Source: Spirochaetaceae bacterium | GTDB lineage: Bacteria > Spirochaetota > Spirochaetia > WRBN01 | NCBI GenBank assembly: GCA_009784515.1 | Contig: WRBN01000003.1 | Location: 1-43,744 of the forward strand | Length of the DNA stretch: 43,744 bases | Direction: 5' to 3' | Shown: piece after piece, positions 8,536 to 17,668 of the stretch | Position numbering within the stretch: position 1 is the stretch's first letter | Layout of the letters: each line of letters begins with the position of its first letter | Notes under the pieces: model-generated | The model's input: only the letters and a program-made list of their open reading frames with translations | Database searches by the model: none | Told to the model about the DNA's origin: nothing | Translations under genes and position numbers: made by a program

Positions 8536-8890
8536 AATTTGGTAGTGCTACAATAGCATAGAATAAAAATAAAGAAGTATGATAAACTACTTTTATAAGA
8601 GGTGTGAAGATGAATTGCCCAAAATGTAAAAGTAAAGATTATAGTAAAAACAGGTTTATGAAAGGTAGTCCAAGATATAAATGTAAAGAGTGCGGCTGTA
8701 ACTTTACAAAAGCTACAGAACGAGGCTATAGTAAAGAGCTTAAACTGAAAGTTATTGAATATTATTTGGAAGGCTGTGGCTTTAGAAGAATAGGCCGCTT
8801 ATTAGGTAGTTACTGCCTACCGTTATGTAAAAGAGGTTGATGAAAAGGTGATGGTCATAGCACACTATGCTATTGTAGCACTGCCAAATT
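8536..8890. mobile_element. IS1-type element reduced to a 355-bp miniature
   Basis: Both ends carry the same 26-bp inverted repeat with one mismatch: 8536-8561 (AATTTGGTAGTGCTACAATA plus GCATAG) and 8865-8890. Between them lies only the N-terminal part of an IS1-like transposase; the catalytic DDE part is missing. The true tip may be GGTAGTG..., since IS1-type ends start with GG. I could not find an exact 8-9 bp target duplication in the AT-rich flanks. It could move only if a full-length relative supplies transposase. Confidence 0.75.
8610..8840 (+). pseudogene. IS1-family transposase N-terminal fragment, frameshifted
   Basis: 76 codons from the ATG at 8610 (AAGAGG lies 7 nt upstream; a GTG at 8604 is too close to it). 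The N-terminus is an InsA-like zinc ribbon with CPKCKSKD and YKCKECG, then a helix-turn-helix like EGCGFRRIGRLLG. At about 8808 the frame shifts: the next frame continues the family pattern as VTAYRYVKEVDEKV and then runs into the right inverted repeat. The DDE domain is absent, so it cannot be an active transposase. Confidence 0.8.
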
Positions 8891-8900
8891 ATTTTAACGA

Positions 8901-8929
8901 TTGACAATAGCCCATTATCGGTTTACAAT
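8901..8929 (+). promoter_or_regulatory. pepD promoter
   Basis: TTGACA (8901-8906), 17-nt spacer, TACAAT (8924-8929), with an AAGGAG site about 14 nt downstream of the -10. The right end of the IS1-type element stops about 10 bp upstream of the -35 box. Confidence 0.75.
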
Positions 8930-8956
8930 GCTAATAATAGATAAGGAGAAAATTAA

Positions 8957-10363
8957 ATGAGTTACAGTATAAATCTTTTTAAAGAAATAACCAAAATTCC
9001 TCGCCCCAGTAAGCACGAAGCTAAAATGCGCGAGTTTTTAATCGGCAAAGCCAAAGAGCTAAACTACCCCTACCAAGTTGATGAAGCCGGTAACCTGCTG
9101 GTAAAAGTAGCCGGCAAAGGGGCGCAAGCCAACAAACCTACCGTAATGCTGCAAGGTCATATGGATATGGTAACGGTGGCCAACGAAGGGGTAACTATCG
9201 ATTTTTTTAACGATGGGTTAACCATTTACGAAGAAGATGGCTACTTAAAAGCCAAAGGTACCACCTTAGGGGCCGATAACGGGATTGGTATTGCAATGGC
9301 CTTTTATTGTGCTCAGCTGGATAACCATCCGCCGCTCGAACTACTGTTTACCGCCGACGAAGAAAGCGGTATGAGCGGGGCCGAAGGGATAAAGCCCGGC
9401 TTTTTTACCGCCGACTTAGCCATTAACCTTGATAGCCACGAAGAAGGGCAATTTACCGTAGGTTGTGCCGGCGGTGGCGAAGTTACTTTTAAAATTAAAG
9501 CCGGCAGCGATAGCAGCTTTAGCAGCGACCACCTATTTAAATACGAGCTTAAAGGTTTAATGGGCGGCCATAGCGGTAACCAAATTCACGAAAAACGAGC
9601 TTCGGCTAGTTTGCTCATTGCTCATCAGCTTAAAAAATGGCAAGATAACGGCCTTAATTTAAGAGTGGCCGATATTAATAGCGGTAAATTCCATAACACC
9701 ATTGCCGATGCCGGTTATGTAGTGGTAGCTTTTGCCGGCGCTGACGAGGCCGAAAAGGCCGGTAGTTTATTAATTACCGAAATTAGCGATTACCCTGACG
9801 AAAAAAATTACCGGCAGCAGTTTACCAAAGTTAGCGGCCTAACTCCTTTAAGTGCAGAGGCTACTACCAAAGTTATTGCTTTAGTCAATCATTTGCAGCA
9901 CGGAGTCATTACTTGGAGCAAACAATTTGAGGGTATTGTCGAAACAAGCGCTAACTTAGCTATTATTAAAATTAAAGATGGCAGTATCGAGGTAACTTAT
10001 AGCTGCCGCAGTTTTATCGATAGCAAAGTGGTCGAGATACAACAAGCTTGCCTAAATTATGCTAAAGAGCAAGGCCTTGAGGCTACCCACACGGCGCCTT
10101 ATCCCGGCTGGGCGCCGGCGGCGGTTAACCCTTTAGCCGATACCATGAAAGCTATTTACAAAGGCCTTACCGGCAAAGATGCCCACACCAGCCCGGTGCA
10201 TGCCGGTTTAGAGTGCGGCTTTTTACTTAAGGTAAACCCTAACCTGCGCGCTATTAGTATGGGCCCGATTATTTACGACCTGCACAACCCGCAAGAAAGA
10301 TTGGATATTGCCAGTGTAGACCGTGCCGAAGCTTTACTCAAAGAGACGATGGCTAAAATTTAG
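8957..10363 (+). CDS. pepD: cytosolic dipeptidase, M20C family (Xaa-His dipeptidase type)
   Basis: 468 residues. A di-zinc aminoacyl-dipeptidase of the cytoplasm that completes peptide breakdown. Metal and catalytic residues of the family are all visible: His68 and Asp70 in QGHMDMV, Asp107 in TLGADNGIG, the catalytic Glu135 and ligand Glu136 in TADEESGMSG, Asp159 in NLDSHEEG, and the late His in SPVHAGLECG. The central lid/dimerisation domain has GLMGGHSG. AAGGAG precedes the ATG; a strong hairpin terminator follows, so it is monocistronic. Confidence 0.94.
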   Translation: MSYSINLFKEITKIPRPSKHEAKMREFLIGKAKELNYPYQVDEAGNLLVKVAGKGAQANKPTVMLQGHMDMVTVANEGVTIDFFNDGLTIYEEDGYLKAKGTTLGADNGIGIAMAFYCAQLDNHPPLELLFTADEESGMSGAEGIKPGFFTADLAINLDSHEEGQFTVGCAGGGEVTFKIKAGSDSSFSSDHLFKYELKGLMGGHSGNQIHEKRASASLLIAHQLKKWQDNGLNLRVADINSGKFHNTIADAGYVVVAFAGADEAEKAGSLLITEISDYPDEKNYRQQFTKVSGLTPLSAEATTKVIALVNHLQHGVITWSKQFEGIVETSANLAIIKIKDGSIEVTYSCRSFIDSKVVEIQQACLNYAKEQGLEATHTAPYPGWAPAAVNPLADTMKAIYKGLTGKDAHTSPVHAGLECGFLLKVNPNLRAISMGPIIYDLHNPQERLDIASVDRAEALLKETMAKI

Positions 10364-10371
10364 AGTTAATA

Positions 10372-10399
10372 TTAAAAGGCCGCTCTCGCGGCCTTTTAA
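10372..10399. terminator. hairpin terminator after pepD
   Basis: TTAAAAGGCCGC, loop TCTC, GCGGCCTTTTAA: a perfect 12-bp stem just after the pepD stop. The T run is short but inside the stem. Confidence 0.8.
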
Positions 10400-10501
10400 G
10401 TTGAAAGTTAAAATATTCTCAACTTGCAGTTTTCCATTCTCAACTAATTTACAAGCCTAAATTCTTACCTGCTTTTTGCCTATAATATAATAAGGAGAGC
10501 T

Positions 10502-11227
10502 ATGGAAAGTAGTAAAAAACAAAATAACAACGCCCTCTTTTTGGCCTGTGCCGTTATTTTAGTAATAGTTTTTTTAGTTTTAACCATTATGGGTTTTATT
10601 TCACGTTATGGCTTTACCCAGCCGATGGCCGATGGCGAAGAGCTTATCATCGAACGGGCTATGCTTACCGAAGCTTATTTGCCGCAGGCCGATTCGCTGC
10701 CCATTGAGGGGCAAACACAGCCGCCCGCCGTAACGGTAACCGAAGTGGCCGAAATGGTGCAACCCATAACCGAACTGCCGCCGGCAGCCGTTAACAACGA
10801 ACGCACCCGTGAGGGACGGCTCTTTTTTGTGCAAGCCGTTAGTGATGGCCGGCTGGCGTTGCAAAGTACCGTAGTGCCTATAACTTATAGCAACCAGCAG
10901 CCGTTAAGCGCCACCATCAATATTTTATTGGCCGGCCCGCCTGCCGAAATGGCTAACAGGGGCTTTTTAACGATGATACCCGAAGGGTCGCAGTTAATAT
11001 GGGCTAGGGTAGAAGACGGTACCGCTATTTTAAACTTTAACGAAAACTTTAGGTTTAACACCTTTGGCCGTGATGGCTACGAGGCCGAACTTAGGCAGAT
11101 TGTGTATACCGCCACCGAGTTTGCCACCGTAGAGCGAGTACAATTTTTAATAGAAAGCGAGCGGGTAGATTTTTTAACCGAAGGTATTAGTATTGCCGAG
11201 CCGTTAAGTCGGCAAAGTTTTAGATAA
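10502..11227 (+). CDS. GerMN-domain membrane-anchored protein
   Basis: 241 residues. One membrane helix at about 12-34 (LFLACAVILVIVFLVLTIMG), a Pro/Glu-rich linker, then a GerMN domain from about residue 103: RLFFVQAVSDGRLALQSTVV, LLAGPPAEMANRG, IPEGSQLIWARVEDGTAILNFNENF, QIVYTATEFATVERVQFLIES. GerMN was named in spore germination proteins but is also found in non-sporulating bacteria at the cell envelope, where the role is unclear. AGGAGAG lies just before the ATG and TATAAT at 10481-10486 is a likely -10 box; no good -35 is seen. Confidence 0.8.
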   Translation: MESSKKQNNNALFLACAVILVIVFLVLTIMGFISRYGFTQPMADGEELIIERAMLTEAYLPQADSLPIEGQTQPPAVTVTEVAEMVQPITELPPAAVNNERTREGRLFFVQAVSDGRLALQSTVVPITYSNQQPLSATINILLAGPPAEMANRGFLTMIPEGSQLIWARVEDGTAILNFNENFRFNTFGRDGYEAELRQIVYTATEFATVERVQFLIESERVDFLTEGISIAEPLSRQSFR

Positions 11228-11305
11228 TTAATAAATAATAACTAAAATATAATAGATAAATACATTAAGTCGCTTTATTTACAAGACTAAAGCTTATATG
11301 CTAAA

Positions 11306-12076
11306 ATGAAAAACGATATGAAATTTTACAACGATGATTGTTTTAAAATAATTCCTTCATTATCTAATAGCGCTAACCTTATTTTAACCGACCCACCTTA
11401 TCTTATCTCTAAAGAAACAGGGTTTAGCAGCGTAAAAGATGGGGTGGAACGATTTGCCGTAACTATGGATTTTGGTGATTGGGATAAGAATGATTTAAAT
11501 TTAACCCTTATGTGTAAGCTTTTTTATGATAGTTTACAAAAAAGCGGTACGGTTATTATTTTTTTTGATATTTGGAAAATTTCTTATTTAAAAGAAGCGA
11601 TGGAAACCGCCGGATTTAGAATGATTAGGCTTATTGTGTGGGATAAAAGTAATCCTGTGCCATTAAATAGCAAATGTAACTATTTAACTAATAGCCGCGA
11701 GATAGCCTTATTGGGTATAAAAGGTACAAAACCTACTTTTAATTCGGCCTATGATACCGGTAATTATCGTTACCCCATTGAGAATAATGGTAAAAGGTTA
11801 CACCCTACCCAAAAACCGTTAGAGCTGATGAAAGATTTAATAAAAAAACATAGTAACGAAGGTGATGTCGTGTTAGACCCCTTTATGGGCAGCGGAACAA
11901 CTGGTGTAGCGGCGTTATCTTGTAATAGAAGATTTACTGGCATAGAGATAGACGAACATTACCACAATGTTGCTAAAAATAGAATTGAAAATATGGTTAA
12001 AGTAGCGCGTAAACCTTTAAAAAGAGAACCTTTAAATGAAAAAATCGAAGAAAGATTTATTTCTGCAACTTGCTAA
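11306..12076 (+). CDS. type II DNA methyltransferase, beta-class N6-adenine/N4-cytosine
   Basis: 256 residues. Motif IV DPPY is at 29-32 and the AdoMet-binding FMGSGTTG at about 193-200, so the catalytic motif precedes the AdoMet motif, the order of beta-class amino-methyltransferases (HinfI/CcrM type). HPTQKPLELMKDLI before motif I is also typical. It should methylate the sequence cut by its partner. The next gene, an HNH nuclease, overlaps it by 41 bp in another frame. An internal ATG at 11318 is an alternative start; neither has a clear ribosome site. AT-rich codon use (many TTA, AAA, TTT) differs from neighbouring dnaG/pepD and suggests transfer. Confidence 0.88.
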   Translation: MKNDMKFYNDDCFKIIPSLSNSANLILTDPPYLISKETGFSSVKDGVERFAVTMDFGDWDKNDLNLTLMCKLFYDSLQKSGTVIIFFDIWKISYLKEAMETAGFRMIRLIVWDKSNPVPLNSKCNYLTNSREIALLGIKGTKPTFNSAYDTGNYRYPIENNGKRLHPTQKPLELMKDLIKKHSNEGDVVLDPFMGSGTTGVAALSCNRRFTGIEIDEHYHNVAKNRIENMVKVARKPLKREPLNEKIEERFISATC

Positions 12077-12629
12077 TCCCGATGAAGACGGCTTTTCACA
12101 CGAAGTAAGTGTAGAAGAATTTATAGGCGAATATGCTGAGTTAAAGCTTGGTAACGGGGGGAGTTGGTGCAGAGATGATAGTTCGCTGGGTAATGAATTT
12201 AACATTGTAAGGCTAAAAAATGGCAGCAAAATTACTACTATTAGGCTAGAGGGAAAGAAGAAGCAAAAAATTAATAAAGCTATACGTAATGATATAACAA
12301 AAGCTATAAGCTTGCAGCGCTGTGTGGTGCTTGCTACCTCTAAACCCGAAGTTGACCACAAAGATGGCAGATACGATGACAATACAGTAGCCAATTTAAA
12401 CACCCAAGATATAAGCCATTTTCAGCCGCTTTCTAAAGCTGCTAATAATGCCAAAAGGCAGCACTGTAAAAATTGTAAAGATAGTGGTGTGCGTTTTGAT
12501 GCCACCAAGCTTGGGTATAGTAAACCTGTGTTAAAAGGTGGAACTAACTATAATGGTAGTTGTATAGGCTGTTACTGGTACGACCCTAAAAAATTTAATG
12601 AAGGTATGAGCAAGAACTTTTGCATCTAA
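12036..12629 (+). CDS. HNH-type restriction endonuclease, partner of the upstream methyltransferase
   Basis: 197 residues. The HNH core is VDHKDG (Asp107-His108), followed by LSKAANNAKRQHC with the Asn of the motif, and two zinc pairs CKNC (144/147) and CIGC (176/179) near the C-terminus (GSCIGCYWYDPKKFNEG). This looks like a small HNH-class type II enzyme; it brings to mind the MboII-like group, but the recognition site cannot be read from the sequence. The 41-bp overlap with the methyltransferase gene suggests translational coupling. It ends 28 bp before dnaG, so the pair is inserted just upstream of the dnaG-rpoD unit. Confidence 0.75.
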   Translation: MKKSKKDLFLQLANPDEDGFSHEVSVEEFIGEYAELKLGNGGSWCRDDSSLGNEFNIVRLKNGSKITTIRLEGKKKQKINKAIRNDITKAISLQRCVVLATSKPEVDHKDGRYDDNTVANLNTQDISHFQPLSKAANNAKRQHCKNCKDSGVRFDATKLGYSKPVLKGGTNYNGSCIGCYWYDPKKFNEGMSKNFCI

Positions 12630-12657
12630 AAATACTCAATAAAAATCATAAACCACT

Positions 12658-14439
12658 ATGTACTCACCAGCAATCCTCGAGGCCATTAGGCAAAACATCA
12701 GTATCGTAAATATTATTGGCCAATATGTCAATTTAAAAGCCAAAGGCGATACCTATTGGGGTAATTGTCCCTTTCATGCCGAAAAAACACCTAGCTTTAC
12801 GGTAACTCCCAGCAAAGGGTTTTATCATTGTTTTGGCTGTAAAGCCGGCGGCGATGTTTTTAAATTTGTGAGCGAGATAGAAAAAATAAGTTACTACGAG
12901 GCCGTTAAATTATTGGCAACTAAGGCCGGTGTGCAACTAAACGAGCAAAATAATGAAAAATATGCGGCCGAGCAAAAAAAACGAGCAGCCTTACTGGATT
13001 TGTATCAAAAGGTGTGCGGGGTTTACGAGCATTTATTGTGGCACACCGCTTCCGGCAAAGCAGCTTTAGCTTATTTGCAGCAAAGGGCTTTAAGCGAGAC
13101 CACTATTAAAAAATTTAAATTAGGTTATACCCATCAAGATGGGAAATTTTTGTATCCCTTTTTGCTTAAAAAAGGTTATAGCGAAGATTTTTTAGCTGAG
13201 AGCGGCCTGTTTAGCCGTAATTATACCGATTATAGTTTGTTTACCAATCGGATTAGTTTTCCGGTGGTTAATACTAACGGCGAGGTACTGGCCTTTAGCT
13301 GCCGCTCGCTGCCGCAGGCCGCTAAAGAAAGTCCCAAATATATTAATAGCCCCGATACCTTAATTTATCATAAAAGAGAGCAGGTTTACGGCCTGTATCA
13401 AGCTAAAGAAACCATTAGGCAACAAAAACAGTTTATTTTATGCGAAGGCAGTATCGATGTGTGCGCTTTGCATCAATTAGGTTACGGACAGGCGGTAGCG
13501 CCGCTGGGTTCGGCCTTTACTAACGGGCAAGCCGCCTTATTAAAAAGGTACGCCGATACAGCTTTACTGTTATTTGATAACGATGAAACCGGTCAAAAAG
13601 CGATGTTGGACAGTGCGGTTATTTGTGAGGAAGAAGAACTGGAAGGTTACGGCTGTAAGTTGGTTGGAGCGAAAGATGCGGCCGAAATTTTACAGAAAAA
13701 CGAAGGGTATATCTTGACAAAAGCTATAAATAATGCTAGCTTAATCTTTGATTATCTTTTAACAGAGGCGCTGAGTAAAGATGGCCACAAGGCCTTACGG
13801 CTGGAAGAGCTAAGTAAACAGTTATTTACTTACATACGGGCGGTAAAATCGGCTATAAAGCACGAGGCTTATTTGCGGTTAATGGCCGATAGAATGGGTA
13901 TTAGTTACGAAGCCATAGTTAAAGCCTTTGAACACTTTAAAAAAACTAACCATATTCAACCCAGCCGGCAGCATAACCTAAAGGCGGTTAAAAGTGAGGT
14001 AGCTAAACCAAAAAAGCCGATGGCCATTAAAGGCGGTGCTATTTATGAGCTGCTGTTAGCCTTTTTAGCTAGGCCCGATTTATACCAAAAATACGGCGAT
14101 CAATTATTAACCGAATATATAACGGACGAGAGGCTTAACGAGGTAGTAAATTACCTTAAAAGCAGCGATAAAGAAAATTTATTTGTTTATCTTGAAGAAG
14201 GTAATTTGGCGGCCGAGTTAAAAGATTTTTTTAAAAATAGCTTAAAAAGCGCCGGGCCGGCCAGTTACGAAGAGCGGGCGCAAAGGGCGCTTTGCCGCTT
14301 AGAGATAGCCGGCTTAGAGCAAAAAGCTTTGCAGATAATAACTAGCCTTAATGAAGCTAATGCCGAAGAGGTGGTTAAATTGCTGGAAGATAAAATGATT
14401 ATTGCAAGTAAAATACAAATATTAAAAACGAGGTTGTAA
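12658..14439 (+). CDS. dnaG: DNA primase
   Basis: 593 residues. Makes RNA primers at the replication fork. The N-terminal CHC2 zinc ribbon has Cys37, His40, Cys58, Cys61 ([16 protein letters not shown]). The TOPRIM core shows [28 protein letters not shown] and [13 protein letters not shown], holding the metal-binding Glu and the DxD-type acidic pair. The C-terminal third is the variable helicase-binding region. The start ATG has no clear ribosome site. It is followed 2 bp later by rpoD, the classical dnaG-rpoD arrangement. Confidence 0.95.
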   Translation: MYSPAILEAIRQNISIVNIIGQYVNLKAKGDTYWGNCPFHAEKTPSFTVTPSKGFYHCFGCKAGGDVFKFVSEIEKISYYEAVKLLATKAGVQLNEQNNEKYAAEQKKRAALLDLYQKVCGVYEHLLWHTASGKAALAYLQQRALSETTIKKFKLGYTHQDGKFLYPFLLKKGYSEDFLAESGLFSRNYTDYSLFTNRISFPVVNTNGEVLAFSCRSLPQAAKESPKYINSPDTLIYHKREQVYGLYQAKETIRQQKQFILCEGSIDVCALHQLGYGQAVAPLGSAFTNGQAALLKRYADTALLLFDNDETGQKAMLDSAVICEEEELEGYGCKLVGAKDAAEILQKNEGYILTKAINNASLIFDYLLTEALSKDGHKALRLEELSKQLFTYIRAVKSAIKHEAYLRLMADRMGISYEAIVKAFEHFKKTNHIQPSRQHNLKAVKSEVAKPKKPMAIKGGAIYELLLAFLARPDLYQKYGDQLLTEYITDERLNEVVNYLKSSDKENLFVYLEEGNLAAELKDFFKNSLKSAGPASYEERAQRALCRLEIAGLEQKALQIITSLNEANAEEVVKLLEDKMIIASKIQILKTRL

Positions 14440-14441
14440 AG

Positions 14442-16229
14442 TTGTCAGAGCTAGAAAGTGAGAGCATGAAACGATTGATTGAGTATGGTAAGATAAAAAA
14501 ACGTTTAACTTATGACGAACTCAACGAACTTTTGCCAGAAAATATTTTACATAGCGATAAAATGGAAGAAATACTCTCTGTTTTGGGTAACGAAAATATC
14601 AGTATCGAAGAAGATGTGGTAAATACCGAGCCGGTGGGTACAGAGACCGATGAGGCTATCGAGATAAATTTATCGCAAGATTTAGTTTTGCAAGAGGCCT
14701 TAACTAAAGGCAATAATACCGGCAAAAAACGTAGTTTAATTTTAAACGAAAGTGAAAGTGATGTCGACGACCCTATTAGGTTATATTTGCGCGAAATAGG
14801 CAAAGAGGCTTTACTTTCGGCCGAAGAAGAAGTTGAGCTTAGCAAGCAGATGGAAGACGGCGAACAAATAATTAAAGAGGTTTTAAAGAAATCGGGCATA
14901 ATTATCAGCGAATTTTACGAGCTGGCTAACCGGGCTTTTTTAAAACGCGAAGAAGCCGAAGAAATTGAACGCAAAGAAAATAACGATGCCTTAGCCGAAC
15001 GCCGGCGTTTAAATAGTTTTTATAAAGATAGCCTTAAGCCTCTGTACCCGGCGCTTAAAGCGCATCTTGAGCAAAAAAGTAAGATAGCCGATGAAGACGG
15101 CGATGTACTAACCCACGAAACTTTGCGTAAAGAACATAACGAGCTTAAAGCTAAACTGGGTGAAATAACGATTCATCAGGAAGAAATTTTTTATTTTTCC
15201 GATAAATTTTTAAATGTGGCACATAAAATTACTGTTTGTCGGCAAAATATTACACGTATGGAGGTCGAGCTGGGCATTAGCGGGAGCAGGGGTATCAGAA
15301 CACTTGGCCGCAGTTTAGCTATTGCCGAAGAGCGGACCGCTATCGAGGCCGAGCTAGGACTAAGCAGCGATGAAATTAAAGAAACTATCCGGCAAATTCA
15401 GTTAACCGAAAAAGAGCTCAAAGAAATAGAATACGAATTTGAAAACTCTACCAGCGAAATATTGGTGATGAGCGATGAAATAGCCCGCGGGAAAGAGCTT
15501 ATGAAAAGCGCCAAAGACCGCTTAACGGAGGCTAACCTACGTTTGGTAGTGTCTATCGCTAAAAAATATACCAATCGCGGCTTGCATTTTTTTGATTTGG
15601 TGCAAGAAGGGAATATCGGTTTAATTAAAGCGGTAGAAAAATTTGAGTATCGTAAAGGCTATAAATTTAGCACTTATGCCACTTGGTGGATACGCCAAGC
15701 CATTACGCGCAGTATAAGCGACCAAGCGCGAACCATACGCGTGCCGGTGCATATGATAGAGCAAATTAATAAAGTTACCCGCGAAAGCCGCCAATTAATG
15801 CAGCTGCAAGGTCGCGAACCTACCGATGAAGAGATTGCTCAAAAATTGGGCTGGACAACTTTACGTGTTAAAAATGTTAAAAGTGTGGCCCGCGAACCTA
15901 TCAGCCTAGAAACTCCCATTGGCGAAGAAGAAGATAGTTTGTTAGGCGATTTTATCGATGATAAAAGTGTAGAAAATCCGGCCAGCCAAACCAGCTTTCG
16001 TATTTTGCAGGAAGAATTGGGTGAAACCCTCTCTAGTCTTAACCCGCGCGAGCGCGAAGTATTAAAGATGCGTTTTGGCCTAGAAGACGGTTATAGTTTA
16101 ACCCTAGAAGAAGTTGGCCTTTACTTTAATGTAACCCGCGAGCGTATCCGCCAGATAGAGGCTAAAGCACTCCGCCGCTTGCGCCACCCAAAGCGCAGCC
16201 GCCGCTTGCGCGATTTTTTAGGCAGCTAG
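14442..16229 (+). CDS. rpoD: primary sigma factor (sigma-70)
   Basis: 595 residues. Region 1.1 at the N-terminus ([22 protein letters not shown]), region 1.2 ([22 protein letters not shown]), a non-conserved insert, region 2 ([13 protein letters not shown]...[20 protein letters not shown]...[19 protein letters not shown]), region 3 ([13 protein letters not shown]) and the region 4.2 helix-turn-helix ([30 protein letters not shown]). These contacts predict recognition of TTGACA/TATAAT promoters, which fits those seen in this window. TTG start, with GAGG 9 nt upstream; an ATG at 14466 is an alternative start. Confidence 0.96.
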   Translation: MSELESESMKRLIEYGKIKKRLTYDELNELLPENILHSDKMEEILSVLGNENISIEEDVVNTEPVGTETDEAIEINLSQDLVLQEALTKGNNTGKKRSLILNESESDVDDPIRLYLREIGKEALLSAEEEVELSKQMEDGEQIIKEVLKKSGIIISEFYELANRAFLKREEAEEIERKENNDALAERRRLNSFYKDSLKPLYPALKAHLEQKSKIADEDGDVLTHETLRKEHNELKAKLGEITIHQEEIFYFSDKFLNVAHKITVCRQNITRMEVELGISGSRGIRTLGRSLAIAEERTAIEAELGLSSDEIKETIRQIQLTEKELKEIEYEFENSTSEILVMSDEIARGKELMKSAKDRLTEANLRLVVSIAKKYTNRGLHFFDLVQEGNIGLIKAVEKFEYRKGYKFSTYATWWIRQAITRSISDQARTIRVPVHMIEQINKVTRESRQLMQLQGREPTDEEIAQKLGWTTLRVKNVKSVAREPISLETPIGEEEDSLLGDFIDDKSVENPASQTSFRILQEELGETLSSLNPREREVLKMRFGLEDGYSLTLEEVGLYFNVTRERIRQIEAKALRRLRHPKRSRRLRDFLGS

Positions 16230-16249
16230 GAGCGGCCAATAAAAACAAG

Positions 16250-16276
16250 TTCCCTCGCTAGTGAAAGGGGATTAGG
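16250..16276. repeat. R3 palindrome (degenerate) between convergent genes
   Basis: TTCCCTCGCTAGTGAAAGGG and the following bases form an imperfect hairpin (CCCT/AGGG outside, TCGCT/AGTGA inside). Related elements are at 25295-25326 and 31056-31080. It may act as a bidirectional terminator for rpoD and the radC-like gene. Confidence 0.5.
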
Positions 16277-16285
16277 GTGTTACCG

Positions 16286-17017
16286 TTAATTGTTTTTAGC
16301 TTTAGCCAGTTCTTCTTTTAAGCGGGTTATTTCTTCTTCTTTTCTAGCAAGAATTTTATCTTTTAAGTTAATCATTTCGTCTTTTAAATCGCTTTCTTCA
16401 GTTAGTTTTTCCACAACTTTAGCGACTTTTTCTATCTCTAGCTCGGCAAAAGCGGCCCGGCCTTTTAGGTTTTCTATTAAATCTTCATTTAGCATACTTA
16501 TGGGTTCTAAGTTGCTGTTTATTACGATATGGTCAAAAACATCTATCCCTAAAATATGACCTGCCCGTATTAACCTTACGGTGGTTTTTTTATCGGGTTC
16601 GCTAAATTGGGGCGGCTCTTGGGTTACATGGTTATGTACAAAAATGGCTTGAGTTGCTGCATAGTAAATAAAACCTCTAAAGGCCTTAACAATGGGGAAT
16701 GTTACGGTAATTTCATTACCGGTAGCGATTAAGTCTAAAAAACATATCTCAAAATGTTCGTTAAGGCCAATCGTCCAAAAGTGCTCGGTTTTATTAGGGT
16801 CCATACCGTCTTCACCTATCCGGAAGATAGCGGCCCGGTCGTCATCGGGCGGGATATGAATTTTAGCGTGGGTACTGGTTTGGATGGGGCGTTGATGCCT
16901 GATGGCCGTTACTTTAAGTTCGTGGTTTAAAACGGCCTGCATTATCTTCATAATGTTTTGCGAGGTCTCAATCGGCCAGCTTTTTTCTATATCGCTTAAC
17001 TCTTCATCGTTGGGCAT
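16286..17017 (-). CDS. JAMM/RadC-like protein with C-terminal coiled coil
   Basis: 243 residues. Residues about 76-168 resemble the RadC/DUF2466 JAB domain: EHFWTIGLNEHFEICFLDLIATG, AFRGFIYYAATQAIFVHNH, SEPDKKTTVRLIRAGHILGIDVFDHIVI. The metal motif is His128-x-His130, then Ser139 and Asp142, but with eight rather than seven residues between His130 and Ser139. It lacks the helix-hairpin-helix N-terminus of standard RadC and ends in a charged coiled coil (about 180-243). Function unknown; RadC itself has no settled role. A broken paralogue lies at 6196-6602. It has a leaderless-type promoter facing that of yedF. Confidence 0.75.
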   Translation of the reverse strand: MPNDEELSDIEKSWPIETSQNIMKIMQAVLNHELKVTAIRHQRPIQTSTHAKIHIPPDDDRAAIFRIGEDGMDPNKTEHFWTIGLNEHFEICFLDLIATGNEITVTFPIVKAFRGFIYYAATQAIFVHNHVTQEPPQFSEPDKKTTVRLIRAGHILGIDVFDHIVINSNLEPISMLNEDLIENLKGRAAFAELEIEKVAKVVEKLTEESDLKDEMINLKDKILARKEEEITRLKEELAKAKNN

Positions 17018-17022
17018 TACTT

Positions 17023-17051
17023 AGTTTACCTTACTTTATGGGCTTTGTCTA
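17023..17051 (-). promoter_or_regulatory. promoter of the radC-like gene, leaderless type
   Basis: Minus strand: TAGACA (17051-17046), 17-nt spacer, TAAACT (17028-17023), AAGTA, ATG. The 12 bp GGTAAACTAAGT are identical to those in front of yedF, in mirror orientation. Confidence 0.6.
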
Positions 17052-17071
17052 GTTTTTTTGCCTAGTAACTC

Positions 17072-17100
17072 TTGCCAAAGCAATTAACTAGTGGTAAACT
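17072..17100 (+). promoter_or_regulatory. selenium operon (yedF) promoter, leaderless type
   Basis: TTGCCA (17072-17077), 17-nt spacer, TAAACT (17095-17100), AAGTT, ATG at 17106. No Shine-Dalgarno. The rsmB-like gene has the same TTGCCA-N17-TAAACT. Confidence 0.65.
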
Positions 17101-17105
17101 AAGTT

Positions 17106-17663
17106 ATGAAAACCTTAGATGTACGTGGTATGCAGTGCCCTAAACCGATTATCTTAACCAAACAAGCTTTACAAGATAGCCATCAGTTACATATTTTAAT
17201 TGATGATGTTATTGTTCGCCGTAACGTAAGCAGCTTTTTAACCGAAAATAACTATACCTTTACTAATGATAATGGCAATATTATGGTAAGTGATAAAACT
17301 TTAAGCAGTGATGGCGCCAAAGAACAAGCAGGACTTAGCCCCATTGTTGTTATTGGCAGCGAAGAACTGGGGTTGGGCGATAGTGAGCTGGGTAAAACCC
17401 TGATGAGCGCCTTTTTAACCAGCTTAAAAGAGTTAGTGCCTTTACCAACCAGTTTATATCTTTATAATGGCGGGGCTTTATTAGTAAAAAATGCAGCAAC
17501 TAAAAATCAGTTAAGTGAGCTGCAAGAACTTGGTGTAAATATCCAAATTTGTGGGGCTTGCGTTAATTTTTACAATCTTACTAACGCGGTAGAGCCCTTT
17601 GGCACTACCAATATGCTGACTATTGTGCAAGCTATGGCTAGCCGTAAAGTATTAAAACCTTAA
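17106..17663 (+). CDS. yedF: selenium metabolism protein YedF (TusA-like plus DsrE-like)
   Basis: 185 residues. The N-terminal TusA-like domain carries the sulfur-carrier motif MQCPKP with Cys11. The C-terminal half is DsrE-like, with CGACVNFYNL holding two cysteines. This two-domain form is the one associated with selenium use; it is thought to handle a persulfide or selenopersulfide. It is the first gene of a five-gene run ending in selD and is followed 5 bp later by the desulfurase, which would load Cys11. Cytoplasmic. The biochemical role of YedF is not firmly established. Confidence 0.88.
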   Translation: MKTLDVRGMQCPKPIILTKQALQDSHQLHILIDDVIVRRNVSSFLTENNYTFTNDNGNIMVSDKTLSSDGAKEQAGLSPIVVIGSEELGLGDSELGKTLMSAFLTSLKELVPLPTSLYLYNGGALLVKNAATKNQLSELQELGVNIQICGACVNFYNLTNAVEPFGTTNMLTIVQAMASRKVLKP

Positions 17664-17668
17664 TAATT

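Noticed and set aside
8536-8890. CRISPR array or phage attachment site around the repeats at 8.5-8.9 kb
   Set aside because: There are only two inverted copies, with a transposase fragment between them; this is a transposon remnant.
12032-12403. 123-residue minus-strand frame across the restriction enzyme gene
   Set aside because: Low-complexity Ser/Leu composition; the opposite frame has clear HNH and zinc motifs and follows the methyltransferase.
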